Notes: a model not told the origin generated them from the sequence alone. Positions 1 through 12,388 are shown, counted from the stretch's first letter. The stretch: 64,000 nucleotides of DNA from Linnemannia schmuckeri (GCA_029449235.1 JANATG010000001.1:1364001-1428000); one strand, 5' to 3'. Translations and numbers: made by a program.

Positions 1-2021
1 CACTCGATTGAAGAGTGGAAAAAAAAGTAAAGGATATTAAAGAGAGAGAGAAAGGGAGAGGCCTTACAGAGTAGTGCCTCGGGACATGGAGCGCACTTTT
101 CGGGTAAATCAGAGTTTGAAGCTGGTTCTACTACCATCTTGGGATATGATGATGCCATGTTGCGTTGAATTTAAGATGTTGTTATTGTTGCTGTTGTTGT
201 TGGATGAGGGAAGAGGATCGCTTTTTTGATGTTGTTTGTGGAACAGTCGATTATCGCTTGCAGCTTGGGGAGCTGAGAGAGAATGGGAGGATAATTAAAA
301 AGGGGATGGAAAGAGGAGGAGGGAAGGCTGATTCTGTTGTGTTGTGTGTTGTGTGAAAGAACGATGCAGCAGAAGTGAAACGGCAGTGAGTGGAAGGAGG
401 GAAAGAGAGAAGGAAAGTGATAAAATGGGAAAGGGCGAAGAATGGAGGCTATGAATGTGAATGATGAAGAGGAAGAGGAAGGTGTCAAAGGTGGGAGAGC
501 GTTAGGTAAAGAAGGTAAATGGGCGAAATGGGGATAAGGATTTGATATGAAGAAATGAAAAGGAGAGAAGTCAGAAGAGAGGAGAGAAGAGAGAGAAGAG
601 AGAGAAGAGAGAAGAGAGAGAAGAGAGAAGAGAGAAGAGGAAGATTCATTGTGAAGTCTAAATACTTGATATTCTTGACAGAGAGAGAGGAGGGAAAAGG
701 ATGCACCCTTGTTTGAGGTGCAAGGCTGCTCACCATGTCACAAAGATCACAAAACGAACGCTACGTAAGAGATAGAGTAATGGTTTTTGCTTGCTGTTTG
801 ATCCTCCTCAATCCTCTTCAATTCTCCTCTTCTTTTTCTTCTTCTTCTTCTTCTTCTTCGTCAGGTATCGCCACTCTGATCGTCGCCTCATCCCATCCCC
901 ATTCCCATGCTGGGACACTCAACAATTGCTTTTTTTATTTGAAAAACGGAGTTGTTGGATGGCTTGAATCCTGATTGGTCCGTTACCCTTTTTTGTTTCC
1001 CTCATTCTCTTAGGGAGGGAAAATTTATCATGAAGAAAGGAAGTGCGTGGCCTGAATTATCGTTTGCTTTGCCTTTTCTTTTTCCCATCCCCTTTACTCC
1101 CTTCCTCCTTCTCAAACTCCACCTCCATCTCCCACCTCTCGTCTTCGCTTTCGGTCTGCTTCCAGTCCGCCTCCATCCCCTACCTTGCTAGTCTCTAAGA
1201 ATTTGTGTGGTTTGAGCTGGGAAAAGGGTGAAAGCAGAAAAGAGATAAAAAAAATAGAAAAGCAAAGGCAAAGGAGCAAAGCAGGAGTGACAAATCGTTG
1301 AGGGAGGAGGAAAACTGAGAAAGAAAAAGGAATATTTTCGCGCGCATGTTCTCTCTTCCTTCTATCTATTTCTTCATTTCATGTCTCTTCTCGTTCTGTC
1401 TGGGCCCAATTTGATAAATGGAAATAGGATCGATGTGGAGGAATGAGAAGGAAGGGAGGGGAGTATGAAAAGAAAGGAGGAGGGGAGCGAGAAGGGAACC
1501 AATGTTCATTCAGATCGTCTATGGTCCTAATTTCTACTACGAGAAGCTAGAACAAAGATAGGCGAAAAGAAATCTGAACTATCACTTCGATCGACGCTAG
1601 TCTTTCGAACGAAAGGTACCAATGAGGTGAAATGCTTCTGTTGTCCTACATTCGAGAAGGCATTTGGACAAAAAAAGGGGATCCGCATAGCATGTTCGAT
1701 ACATGCTTGTTTCTTTTTTCCGCGGTGCTTTTGTTGCTTTATGGCATGAAAAACAAATTTGTCCCACGATATGCCCTGCAGGCTGGAAAAAAAGGAGTTC
1801 GCAGGAATAAGACCAGTGAAAATATGTCTCCGATATAGCATGCGACAAACGATTTTGCAAAAAGGCAAAGTTTATTTTTGGGTGTTCGTTGCGGGCAGTA
1901 CTCAGGGGACCCTGACCTTTAGTCCCAATAGGACACCTTTTTGAAGTAGGGATGGTTGCATTGTTAATGGCAAAATGATTTCCAAAAGGAGTGAAATTAA
2001 AATCAAGATAAGCGATAATGT
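1..2021. other. gene-free left flank
   Basis: I find no reading frame here with protein-like composition. The stretch is purine-rich on the + strand, with a long GA tract near 561-643 and a TTC run near 833-860. It ends just beyond the 3' end of the gankyrin gene, so its right part probably contains that gene's 3' UTR. Short open frames in it translate to low-complexity strings and were left out. Confidence 0.6.
561..643. repeat. GA-rich simple repeat (GAGAGAA-like units)
   Basis: The + strand is almost pure A/G for about 80 bases, built from irregular AGAGAGAAG units. This is a purine-only microsatellite-like tract. It lies in a gene-free stretch, so no function can be assigned. Confidence 0.8.
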
Positions 2022-3269
2022 CTATGCCTCGTATCCATGACGCTTGAGGAAAGCCTTGAGGTTCACGCTGCTATAATCGAACGGGGTCTGGCCCTCGCCG
2101 TTCTGTCTGTCAAGATCCGCACCTGCCTCTAGCAACACCAACGCCGTCTCGCCATGCTCGTCCTGGCATGCTAGATGCCTATATCAACCGACACGTATCA
2201 AGAACACGTATGTTATGAGGAATGGTCTTATCGTCTTAAAGATGAGCTTAATGGAAGGAGATTAGAGAAAAGAAAGTTACTTACAAGGGTGTGTTGCGCA
2301 CACTGTCTGGAGTGTTGATCCGGGATCCCTTCTCAATCAAGAGCTTCGTCAAGGGTGTGTATCCGCGCACTGCCGCACGGTGACTATTTCAGGCAATTGT
2401 AACGAATACGGACCATGTTAATATCCACACTTAATACTCGTTTAGGAAACATTTGAGCGCCAGAAAAAACTGTATGTGTACATACAGTGGTGTTTGCTTG
2501 TTGTCATCATCCAGTTTGGGGTCCGCGCCTTTGTCAAGAAGAATCCGGGCCACATCCAAATGGTTCTTGGAAGATGCGTAGTGTCTATCAAAATATATTC
2601 CAACACAAAATCAATCAAGTAGTTCGGCTCATGATCAACAATTAAAACCAAAATTCAATCCGTGTGTCATGCCATACTTACAGCGGTGTGGTACCGGTCT
2701 CTGTCTTTGTATTGACATTGGCATCCTTGCTCAAGAGAAGAGTTGTGATTTCGACGTTACCAACAGAGGCTACATAGCATCGAAGAAAGCATAATGTGAG
2801 CAACTGTTTCAGAATGAACTATTGATGCTGGCGTCAGAAGATCACGAGGACTTATTGTTCTTACCTGCAATGTGAAGAGGGGTCCATCCAGACTAGAATA
2901 TGAACAACGTGTCGTCAATAAACAGAAATCGGTGTCCGATCAACCTGCCGAAACACATCAGGTGTGTACATCTCGCTCACTCACCTCGTCTTGTTCATTT
3001 ACAGGTGCGCCCTGTTGAATCAAGTACTCAACAATATCCAAACGCTTGCCAGACACTAATAAGGGAATCGGTGAGCGGATGTCAGGAACATGCATTACTA
3101 TCGCTGTTATACCAAGAGTCAAATAACACTTGATTGCCTTCCACTTACCAGCCCAGTGCAGAGGCTGTCTCTCGTCTTCGTCCTTGCTGATGAGAGCAGT
3201 CTTATCCTGCTCAAGCAATTGCTTGACCAAGCCAAACTGGCCCTCTAATGCTGCTGTGTGGATCGACAT
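2022..3269 (-). CDS. NAS6: 26S proteasome assembly chaperone gankyrin/Nas6 (PSMD10-like ankyrin protein)
   Basis: The spliced product is 220 residues, close to the usual size of gankyrin, which binds the C-terminus of the Rpt3 ATPase during assembly of the proteasome base. I read seven exons: 3149-3269, 2985-3055, 2865-2892, 2682-2769, 2486-2584, 2285-2383 and 2022-2178. The protein starts MSIHTAALEGQFGLVKQLL and is a run of ankyrin repeats with recurring TPLH motifs (GWTPLHIA, TTPLHYAS, QTPLHRAA, NTPLHLAC). It ends LKAFLKRHGYEA. Exons 5 and 6 are each exactly 99 nt, one ankyrin repeat apiece. The start is the first ATG after an in-frame break and opens an ankyrin repeat at once. It faces the + strand gene at 3565 across 295 bp. 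Another short ankyrin protein is possible, but length and repeat layout favour gankyrin. Confidence 0.85.
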
Positions 3270-3564
3270 TTTGTCTAGTGTGATGATTGTTGTTGAATGT
3301 GAAGGCGATGTAATGGTTATCTCTCTTGATTGAGAGTATGGTTGATTCGTTCGAGTTTGATGACGGTGTGTGGATTTGTTGTTGTGGAGGGAATGTGTAT
3401 GCGTGCGTGTGTACATTGCGTGAACCAAGTCTTCTTGCTTGCGACACGCGTGGCGAGCGCCAGATGTGACTGTCTTGAATCGTTTGCCGCCATTTTTACG
3501 TGTTTGCCTCTTCCTCTGCTTTCGTCAACACCTTTCGCATGGTCCACCCTATCCTTTTTCGATC

Positions 3565-5400
3565 ATGTCAAATATCATCACTACCAACGACTTTTCCCTA
3601 CCTCTCGGAGGGCTCGAGTCCTTTTATAGCGCCCAACCCGCCACGACATCTCGTGCCACCGCCGTTGTCGCTTTTCTAGAAAACACCTATACCCAACTGC
3701 CCACAGAACACCAATCTGATGACCAACAACTACTGCAGCAGCAACAACAACAGCAAAAGTCTTCTCCACATCTCCAGCAGCATGTTCTTGACTCTCAGAA
3801 ACCAGAGGATTGTCCTCAAACAACATTCCCAGCGGCAGCAGATCCAGCAGCAACAATAGAAACAGAGAGTAGTCCTCCTGCGACGCACGATCAGCAAGCT
3901 TTTTTGGGCACGCACAACCACGTTACCTTGAGCCGAAGTTCAGAGCGTGATTTGTCACGCTCAGAGTCAGCGCTCAGCACTCAATATTATGGGGCAGTCG
4001 TGCAGCCTATCCCAGGGGCTCCAACTTCACCTGCCCTGACGACGGCACCAGCAACGTCCACCAAAGTCACGACCAAGAGTATTCAGTCTCCACAGCTTTG
4101 CACAAACGCCACCGAGTTTATCACAAACTATATCTGGCACATACCTGCGCCAACCAGTCACCGCACCAAGGAGGGCCAGCCAGTTGCTCCCATGCACTTA
4201 CCAGAGCCGTCAGCAGCAACATCTCATACAATCAGAGACCGATCAGTTGATTTTTTCCCAACGCAGAATCCTCCTATCGGATTCAAGCAATCAAGTAAGT
4301 TATCTACCGTGCCCAAGCAGGACAAGGCCTTGAACGGTGGCAACAGACACCAGAGATGCTTCAAATCCGATTCGTACGCCTCGGTCAACCTGTTACCAGG
4401 TCCTGATGACGGGCGTTCTACTCAAGTCGCTCTCGAGAGACTGCGGTCACTCCAATACGAACCCCACGAGGCCGCCTTGACGGGGGAAAAGAAAGGTGTA
4501 ATGACCGAATATGGACGAGCCATTGGAAACGGTGGACCTTGGCCTTCTCACCATCATAGTAAAAATAACAGCAGCAATTGCAGCAATTACAACCATCGCA
4601 ATCGACAGAACTACGACAACAATACCCTTGACATGTTACTCCGAGGAAAAGAAGGAGGCGTCCACGGATTTAAGATTACTTACGGCCGGGACTTTCTGAT
4701 GTCCTTCAGCGGTCTCAAAGCGCCTCCGGACAGTATCGACAGCATCCACTGGATCCAGCTGAATTCAACACTAGACAATCCTCAAAAGGCTGTTGAGCCG
4801 AGGATGGCAAGATCTCAACCTGTCTTTCAGGAGCCTGGTGGCGAGTACCAAGGAACTGGAACCTATGGCCCGGAGGTGAGTCATCGTCATTCCAGATGCG
4901 ATGATAGCTTCAGAGGAGAAAGTGCTGTCAGGGGAGATATTGGCTTTGGAGGAGAGATTAACTTGAGCGGAAACGATGGCTTGGAAAGGGATAGGCCCTC
5001 CAAGGGAAAAGGGGCCTTCAGAGGAGATTATGGCTTCAGAGGAGGGGGAGGACAGAGAGGACATGGTACCTCCACGGGGGAGAATGGCTTCCGAGGAGAG
5101 GGCGGCATCGGCGCGCCCACATTCCATCCGCCATTTCCGCCTGCACTCAGACGCCATGTCCGACGCTCTTCTGCTTCTGCCACAGGTAGATTGAGGTATG
5201 TTTTTTAAAGTTTTGACTCTGTCATGGCATGTATGTTTGGCGCGCAAAGCAAATGTACATACTCTGAAACGTTTTTATTCATTTATGTGTCTCTTAGCGG
5301 GAGTGTGTACAGTTTCAAGACCAGGGAGCCCCTTGGACCGCCAGCAGCACCACGATCGGACCTCCAAATGAAGGGCTTCGAGACTCACACGGCTCTTTGA
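3565..5400 (+). CDS. low-complexity protein of unknown function
   Basis: I do not recognise a family. Two exons, 3565-5195 and 5298-5400, give 577 residues; the second exon restores an open frame after the donor GTATGT and ends GFETHTAL. The frame stays open 42 codons upstream, but the ATG at 3565 (MSNIITTNDFSLPL) is preferred because the upstream translation looks like leader sequence. The protein has a polyglutamine run near residues 53-63, long Ser/Thr/Pro-rich stretches, an Asn/His-rich patch near 335-350, and a Gly/Arg-rich part (about 450-520) with loosely repeated FRG(D/E)xGFRG units. No membrane segment or enzyme motif is visible. The glycine-rich repeats might suggest RNA binding or condensate formation, but that is inference only. 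The short second exon is the weakest part of the model; without it the protein would end a few residues after the donor. Confidence 0.6.
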
Positions 5401-5613
5401 AGCATCTTGCCATGTCGAGCTGAACAGGAACACGAATCTTTTGCTTGGATCGCTATGCCACCAAACAACGCGCGATTATTGCCCCCTCTTTGGGGATTTC
5501 CCTATCGCTTTTTGTTCATTGTCATGTGACGTGCTCTTCAATAAAAGTTAGTCACATATCAGTTTGCTCGTCCACTTACGCACCTTGTCTCCTCCATTCT
5601 CACGGAAAAACAC

Positions 5614-6688
5614 ATGACGCGTGTCGCCAACACCCCTTCAAATCGTCCAGAGGTCATCCAGTCGCTCATCGACGGCGTGGATCGCTACAACCCCGACAAT
5701 GTGTCCATCCTCGAGGAGTACCTTGCCACCCAATGTTCCAATCGGGAGGTTGATGTCATGGCCAACCTTGCCATCCTCAAACTGTAGGCTTTGAATATTT
5801 TTTAAGCTTTCTTCTGGCTGAAACTCAGTGGACCTAGACAAAGCGGACATACAAATTGACCAAAGGATTCAAGTGAAGGATACGAGACGTCCTTCGACAC
5901 AATACAGAACGAAGAAAAATTGCCCTATTGCTTATCTCAATTCGTCGATTCCTTTCTAGCTACCAGTTCAACCCGCACTTGATCAATGACCAAGTAGTTA
6001 ACAACATCCTTGTCAAGGCACTGACAACATTACCAGAGCCCGACTTCAACTTGTGTCTGTACTTGCTGAACGAGCAGATGGTAACAGAAGAGCCCGTCGT
6101 TCGGTTGATCACACTCCGCGATCTGATTGAGCAGGCTCGATTCAAGGACTTTTGGAACGTCTACGAGAGCGGCGATGAGATCTACAAAGAGTTGACTGCT
6201 GAGGTTCTCGGATTCGAGGATTCCATCCGTAAAAGTAAGGAAAAACAATTTTGTTTGGGTGTATGCTGAAGTCTTACATCGGATCGGCTGGAATACACAT
6301 GATTAATTGGTAACAATTATTTCTTCTGGTAGACATCGCTATTGCGGTGGCGATGACCTTTCAGTCAATCGAGGCGCCCATCTTGGAGGGATACTTGCAT
6401 TTGAAGGGCCAGGCATTCTTGGAGTTTGTCAAGATACAAGGGTGGACCGAAGCTAATGGTGTTGTTTCTATCCCCATCAACAAGGATAATGAGGCCAAGA
6501 CTACCGTCTTGACGGAGAACATCAAATTTGAGCGTAAGGGAGAACTTTCTCTTGTGGGTTGTTCTCAAATGGTTTGTTTTACCCGGCTTTTTTTTTGCTA
6601 TTATTAACATCATGTTATTCTTTGTTCTCTCTCGGCATGATGGTTATGAATAGAGTTGACAAAGATCATTGGACACTCAAACGATTAA
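5614..6688 (+). CDS. EIF3K: eukaryotic translation initiation factor 3 subunit K
   Basis: Four exons (5614-5783, 5960-6234, 6333-6533, 6654-6688) encode about 226 residues, matching the size of eIF3k, a PCI/winged-helix subunit of the eIF3 complex that loads mRNA on the 40S ribosome. Recognisable blocks are SLIDGVDRYNPDNVSILEEY near the N-terminus, NLAILKLYQFNPHLINDQVV, LVKALTTLPEPDFNLCLYLL and the GFEDSIRKNIAIAVAMTFQS segment that precedes the winged helix. The last exon contributes only eleven residues (QLTKIIGHSND), equivalent to the short C-terminal tail of the human protein. The start follows a CT-rich leader and fits the conserved N-terminus. It converges with the Ser/Thr-rich gene, with a 308-bp gap. 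Confidence 0.93.
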
Positions 6689-6996
6689 GACAATAGAACA
6701 AAACATTGGTGTCATCGACAAAAGACGCGCTCGAGAGTTCACGGGGAGAATAATAAAAAGTCGTAAGTTCTTATGAGTATGTTGTATATATGTGTTTGAT
6801 TTTGTAGATGGGAAACTATACTTTTAGCTATTTTACTTTGTGTATTCACCACGTATGAAAGTACAATGGCGACGTTTCTACGAATGGCGGCAACCAGACA
6901 AGAAGGAGAGAAGGAAAGGGAGAGTATACGTATGTGTCTGAAAGAAATGTGAGCCACCGGCATCCCGACATGCAGCAAGCTGCATCAAGGGGGCTA

Positions 6997-7824
6997 CTAG
7001 GCATTGAAAATTCCAAAGGCAAAGACGACACAGATGGCGGTCCAGAGAACAGAATGAACCGAAAACGTGGAGAAGAAGACTTGTCGCCATCCTGCCGTCC
7101 ATCCCAAATCTTTTTTCAAAGCCGAGATGAAAGCCGTATTAGCCGAAGACTTGGCAGCTCCGTCGTGAGGTACATACTGATCCCAAAAATGACTCTCGAT
7201 CTCGTCGTCCACCGGTCCTGCAGCCGGCAAGACCTTTCCGTAAGGCGTGTCCTGGATAATAATGATCGATTGCGGGGCTTTTGGTAAAGTGGTTGCGGGG
7301 GCAGCAGCGGGTCCACCAGCGCCAGCGGAGGAGGTGACGGTGATGGTCATAGTGGTTGTTGTGCCGTTGATGACGGTGACGGTTGTAATGACTGTTGGTT
7401 GAGGGGCTTCGGTAATGGTGGCAGTACTACCGTTGCTGGAGGAAGCGGAAGAGGTGATGGTTGGTTTGGCATTGGCATCGGTCTTTGCGGCATCTCCACT
7501 TTCCGATCCTCCTACTGCTGGGTTATCGGTAGGAGTGCTGCCGTTACTGCCGTTGGCTGGTTGAGGGCCGGGGGGTTGTTGTGGGATTGCGGCGACAGTG
7601 GAGGAGAAGAGGATGAAGGTTGTCAGGATGAGCAGCAAGGATAATGTCAGGAGTGACCTGCTGGGTTTATGACGCTGAGGTCCACTGCTATGCGACGACG
7701 ACTTTGAATGCTTTTGTTTCATCCATAATGCTGTAGATGTAGTGATAGGTGGCGGTAGTACTGAAGGGTTTGCAACGACTAGTGGTGTGATGCGATAGTG
7801 TCCGTGGTACTTTGGTGGCGACAT
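6997..7824 (-). CDS. Ser/Thr-rich membrane or cell-surface protein
   Basis: A single-exon frame gives 275 residues from the ATG at 7824; the frame stays open 69 codons further upstream. I do not recognise the family. Residues about 62-82 are strongly hydrophobic (LLTLSLLLILTTFILFSS) after a basic Lys/His/Arg-rich stretch. A long low-complexity part rich in Ser, Thr, Ala, Asn and Gly follows, with TVTVINGTTTTMTITVTSS as its core, as in fungal O-glycosylated wall proteins. The last 20 residues are hydrophobic again (VLWTAICVVFAFGIFNA), compatible with a membrane anchor or GPI-attachment signal. An internal ATG at 7722 would place the first hydrophobic stretch near the N-terminus as a normal signal peptide and is a serious alternative start. 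A wall or membrane protein is inferred from composition only. Confidence 0.6.
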   Translation of the reverse strand: MSPPKYHGHYRITPLVVANPSVLPPPITTSTALWMKQKHSKSSSHSSGPQRHKPSRSLLTLSLLLILTTFILFSSTVAAIPQQPPGPQPANGSNGSTPTDNPAVGGSESGDAAKTDANAKPTITSSASSSNGSTATITEAPQPTVITTVTVINGTTTTMTITVTSSAGAGGPAAAPATTLPKAPQSIIIIQDTPYGKVLPAAGPVDDEIESHFWDQYVPHDGAAKSSANTAFISALKKDLGWTAGWRQVFFSTFSVHSVLWTAICVVFAFGIFNA

Positions 7825-8950
7825 TATTGGCTGTTTGGGTAAATGGAGGAGGGAACGACGAAGAGAGAGTGGGAAACTCCTTGCAACTGACTGGTGAACG
7901 GAAAAACAGCGAAGAGAGAGGAGGAGGAAGCCAAGGCGGATACTGGGTAAGTGAGAGAGGAAAGAAGAGAGAAGAGTAACAGACGAAGGCAGAAAAGACG
8001 AGTAAAAGCGACTGGTGCGCTGTCCGACCAACTGGCCAAATCGTACTTGCCACTGGTAGCTGTTTGCCTGGCTGCCTGGCTAAACTCTGCTCTGGCTTCT
8101 TTGCTTTGAAAGGGTAAAAATACTCAAACAAACAGGTATAAACAAGTAAACAAACAAGCACAAAGAATAACATCGTCTCCCCCTACATGCCATTGCCAGT
8201 TCGTTCGTCTTTAACTCGTTTTTTTCTCTCTCGCTCTCTCTCTCTCCCTTAACCTCCTGCCTTTCTCCCTCTTTCATTCTCTGGAACCAGATGGATTTTC
8301 TTGAAGAATGCGTGGCTATCTTTAAACCATACGCTCACTCCCTTTCTCCAACTCTCTTTCTCTCTCCTTGATATGTCTGCCCTTTTTGTGCGTGTCCTTT
8401 TCGTCTTTCCCTTTTCCTCCCCCTCCCCCTTCCTTCTCCAGACCAACCTCCTTTTTGCCTTGAGAGACAGCCGGAAAAAAAACAATTTAAGGGACTTTCT
8501 CGTTCTTCAACAATACGGAGTCGTCTAAATATCTCGTTTTATTCAGTGGGGCATTGCCTCCTTGGATGGATAGAAGCGAGTATAGGATACTAGCCAGCTG
8601 CCAGCCTTTTTCTTGCTGATGTTGCTTTCGCCTCTTGTACATTAATCTATTTAAAGGCGTAATGATGGATGGTTATTAGACCTGGGCATATATGCGCGTT
8701 TGTGTTTGTCGTTCGCACTGGCCAACCAACTACAAATACATACTATGAACATTACGATCAGCATTCAGTCATCGTCTACTCTCGTCTATGACCTGACGCG
8801 TCTGCTTAGCTTTCGAGCCTGCGCCACCCTATCTCTCGTTTGCTGTACTCTAGGGCCCTTGACCCAAGTTACCCTGTTTACCACTACTAAGGAATGTGGC
8901 ATTGACTTGCATTGGTTTGCTTGTGTTTGTTGATGCTGTTTCCCAGCCCC

Positions 8951-8985
8951 CTTATTTTTTTTTATTTTATTTTATTTTATTTTTT
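8951..8985. repeat. TTTTA pentanucleotide repeat
   Basis: Four consecutive TTTTA-like units are flanked by T runs within the gene-poor region. This is a short A/T microsatellite with no visible link to a gene. Confidence 0.7.
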
Positions 8986-11900
8986 TGGTTGTATTTGAGC
9001 CCCAACCGACGGCCATAAAACATGAGGATACAGCAAGTGTGTTTACTCTCTCTACCCTACATGGTTTTGTGCAGTTTTGGTAGCCCCACCTCTCATCCAT
9101 AGTTCTTCTGCCATTTTCCCCCCCTGTTCCCACTTTTGTTTGCTAGTGAGAGAGGAGTCAAATAAACGAGATGATATTGACAAACTTATTGTTCTTGAAC
9201 ACGTTGAAGAACACGACGAGAGCAATAGATGACAAACGACTACGAAGAATAATGAGTCTGTTGAGTGAATGAGGGTTAGGAAACATGATCGTGTCCCCCT
9301 CCTTCCTTCCTTCTACTTTGCTCTATCGTTTGTCCTCCTTTCTCCTCACTGTTCCAGGTGGACAAAGAATCCCAAACGACAGAGGGGTAAAGTAATTTTG
9401 TTTCCATCTTGACAATTTGGCTCCACAAATCTTTAGGCAGAGTGAGAGAGATGCAGCCGCCAGATACCCATCGTTTTCAAAGACAGACGGATAATAGTTA
9501 AAAGATAGAAACGTCCTATACTGCATCATACCATGGTCAGGGTGAAGTGCATTGAATGGTGCTATGGTTCGTACTCTCTTTCTGCACATTTTGAGCTGCA
9601 TATCTTTCTAATTTGTTTTTGTAAGTATCCCTTTCCCCTTGAATTTGCACGTCCCGCCAGCCCAGTCTGTCACTTCCATGACGGTGTATGAAGGCCTCTA
9701 TGAGTTCATTCCTTTATTGTATCATGTAATCCAAAGGATAAAGAGCCATAATACGTCCAATATGGACGCGGCTGACATTGAACTGGTCTCAGGCGAGTCA
9801 GTAATCAAAACCACTTACATCCAAAGTAGCTCAGATTTTTCAAGCTGTTCCCTTTTCGTGACTTCAGAAAACCTTTTTGCGCATAGGCCTTTTCATTTTT
9901 CTCCATTTTGTCGGACATTTTTTTTCCCCTTTTCTTGTCTTGTTGGGTTGAACTGTCATTTGTGGAGTGCATGATTTTTTCTTCCTTTTCCTTTCTTGAT
10001 TTTTTTTACTCGTGGCTACGTCTAGTTACCCAGGAGGAAGTGAAAGAGGAAATGGGATGGAAATGATCACGAGCGATGGTGCTCAGTTTGTCTAATACCC
10101 AAGCTTCCTACTGACTACGACCCTTTTACAATTCCATCTCTTCATATACAGTTCAAGATTACTAGGTCATTAATAGGTAAATAAGCTAAGCTCGTGAGAT
10201 CACTGACTTTGGTTGATATATGCACAGCGGCGTGTCAAACAAACTCCGTATGCAAGATGACTCCATAAAGCAGGAGTTCTACGAGGAGCAGAGGGAACTG
10301 AACGTGCAATCTAAATAGGCTTGGCTGCAATCAGCGCAGCGCCGTAGATATAGCCGATGATGCCACATTGGTAGTCGTAAAAGACGTGTCGACATGAGAA
10401 ATATGTAACAAGAAAAAGTATCGTATGTGTGGGTAAAGGAAGGATAGAGAGAAGGGAAGCCAAAAAGGGAAAGTTTCGCAAATGAGAGGACAACCACATC
10501 GACACGGCATGATTGATGTAAGGTAGGCTAGTACACCTCTCTTCTCTCTCTCGCACTCTCTTTCATTGTCTGTTTTGTACAGTAGGTCGTGTTAAGTACA
10601 ATAGCTCTCTATGTTCTTTATTGCTTTAGGTTAGCCTATCTCGAATATTGTACGGATGCTGTTGTTCGTGTCGTTGCTTTTGGAGGGAAAAATCTCCTTT
10701 CATCCCGCCGCCTGTGGATACATCCCGACTGTCCCTTCTCTTTCAGTTCACTGTTGGTTTCTCTCTCTCCCTTTCCTTTTCCCTTTGCTCCGGACAGTGG
10801 TAACTAAACGACTGGAGCAAATCAGTGAGGGCAAAATAGACAACAAAGGAACAATTGAACACAATAGGACACAAAAGAGCAACGAATAAAAGAAGGATTG
10901 GGAATGAAAAAACAGAAGCATAAGGATGTATGATTGAATAGGGAGCAGCTCAACGAATGAAGCATTAAACGATGGCGGTCAGTCAGAGGTAGACCCTAAG
11001 TAAACTCCGCTTTTTCTCTCTCTCTCTTTCTCGCTCTTATCCTTCTCAGTCTCTTTTGGTGTTTCCATCTGTCGATTTTTTTACGGTGGGTCTGAACGAG
11101 CAGCTCTCTCCTCGTTTTTTTTTTTCGGGTGTGTTCATTTCGGATTTTTTTGTGTTCGTACCAACACTATTCATTTAGTGCCCAGTCATCCTTCCCCATC
11201 CCTTTCTCTCTTTCTTCCCTTTTCCCTTTCTTCTTTGCTTTCTCTCGTTCCTTGCCTCCCTTTCTTTCGTTACTTCTTTGTACTTTTACGACTAGCTGCA
11301 CTTGAGTTGGATAAGAACTAAAAAAAAAAAAAGAAGAAGAGGGAGGCGTCGGATAGGACAGACACCCAGTCGATCGACACACCTTTCCTTCTTCCTATAC
11401 CTCTTATTGTGCACATCAAAATAGACATTCCTGTCTACAACAAACAACGTAAAGTTCTTCTCTCTTACTCTAATTCTCTTATCGTCATCCGTGCCACCCT
11501 CTCTACTCTCCTCGCTCACTCTCTGTCCCTTCTTATATCTCATACTCTCTCATACACTTCCTTTCATCTGTAGTTCTCTGCTTAATTCTACAGACTTACC
11601 CTTCTCTCCTGCTGTTCATCCTATCTCTGTTTCTTCGTTCTCGTTCCTCTGTGCTTACCGCCTCCTAATACAATTCATTTTATGATTCTTCTGTCCCTTT
11701 CTATCCCTTTTATCCTTCTCCCGTCCTTCTCTTCTCTTCATCATTCTCTTCCTCCGCCACCTCTCTTTCCATCCCTTCCATCTCTCTTCCTCCCTCTTCT
11801 TTCTGGTAACCAACTCGCGTTGTGTCACTCCCTCTCTCGTGGCTTTCTTCATCATCTGCCAGCGCTGGACTCTCCTAACTACATATAGGACGATACCTTA

Positions 11901-12046
11901 TTCTCTCCTGTCCCTTCTCTGTCCCTTTTGCCTTAGCCTGCCTTGCTTATTCCCTACTGCTTGCAATTATCATCTTTGCAACAAACAGGATCAAAAATAA
12001 GAAAGGTATATGTCAAAGCTTAGTTGACAGACGCGTATTTTTCTTT

Positions 12047-12388
12047 TTATGACCCAGTTTGTTGGGTCGGCATCGTGATCACCTCCTCGCTTCTGTTCTG
12101 TTTCTCTACGTACACAGTTATTATATATCGTTGAGAGCTTTCTTGAATATAAGGAGGTGATGCTGGTTGCGGAAACTTTATAGTGAGATAAGCATATCTA
12201 TCATGATCACACATAAAGAGAGAAAAAAACGCCACAAATTGGCTTACTGATCGGGTTTTCCATAGGACCAGTGTGTCTTTGATCAGTGGCAGTGGTGATT
12301 GGCCAACACGCGCTTGGAGAATATAGCTCCGCCCATGAGAGTGTAGTTCGCATTGGCAGCGCTTCTCTTCGCGTCATCAATGATGCAC
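12047..12388 (-). pseudogene. possible relic of mitochondrial ATP synthase subunit k (ATP19/DAPIT-like)
   Basis: On the minus strand a good acceptor (GTATTAG) at 12388 opens a frame reading SAANANYTLMGGAIFSKRVL, which resembles the N(S)YTLxG...VLA core of the small ATP synthase subunit k/DAPIT family. The frame then stops at TGA a few codons later. A one-base shift at the GGCCAATC stretch would continue as LAITTAT, closer to the family's LA(I/T)xT. Further down, after a canonical GTAAGCC donor, SPPYIQESSQ followed by VEKQNRSEE weakly recalls the fungal PPI(N/Q)xSSxDEExFI tail. No initiation exon was found. I read this as a decayed copy, but the family resemblance is short and from memory; it could be chance or a sequencing error in a live gene. 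Confidence 0.3.

Noticed and set aside
10311..10556. Minus-strand frame ending in a membrane-like stretch, CGIIGYIYGAALIAAKPI
   Set aside because: The end looks like a membrane helix, but the preceding 55 residues are A/T- and CT-driven noise, no acceptor site lies before the good part, and no family is recognised.
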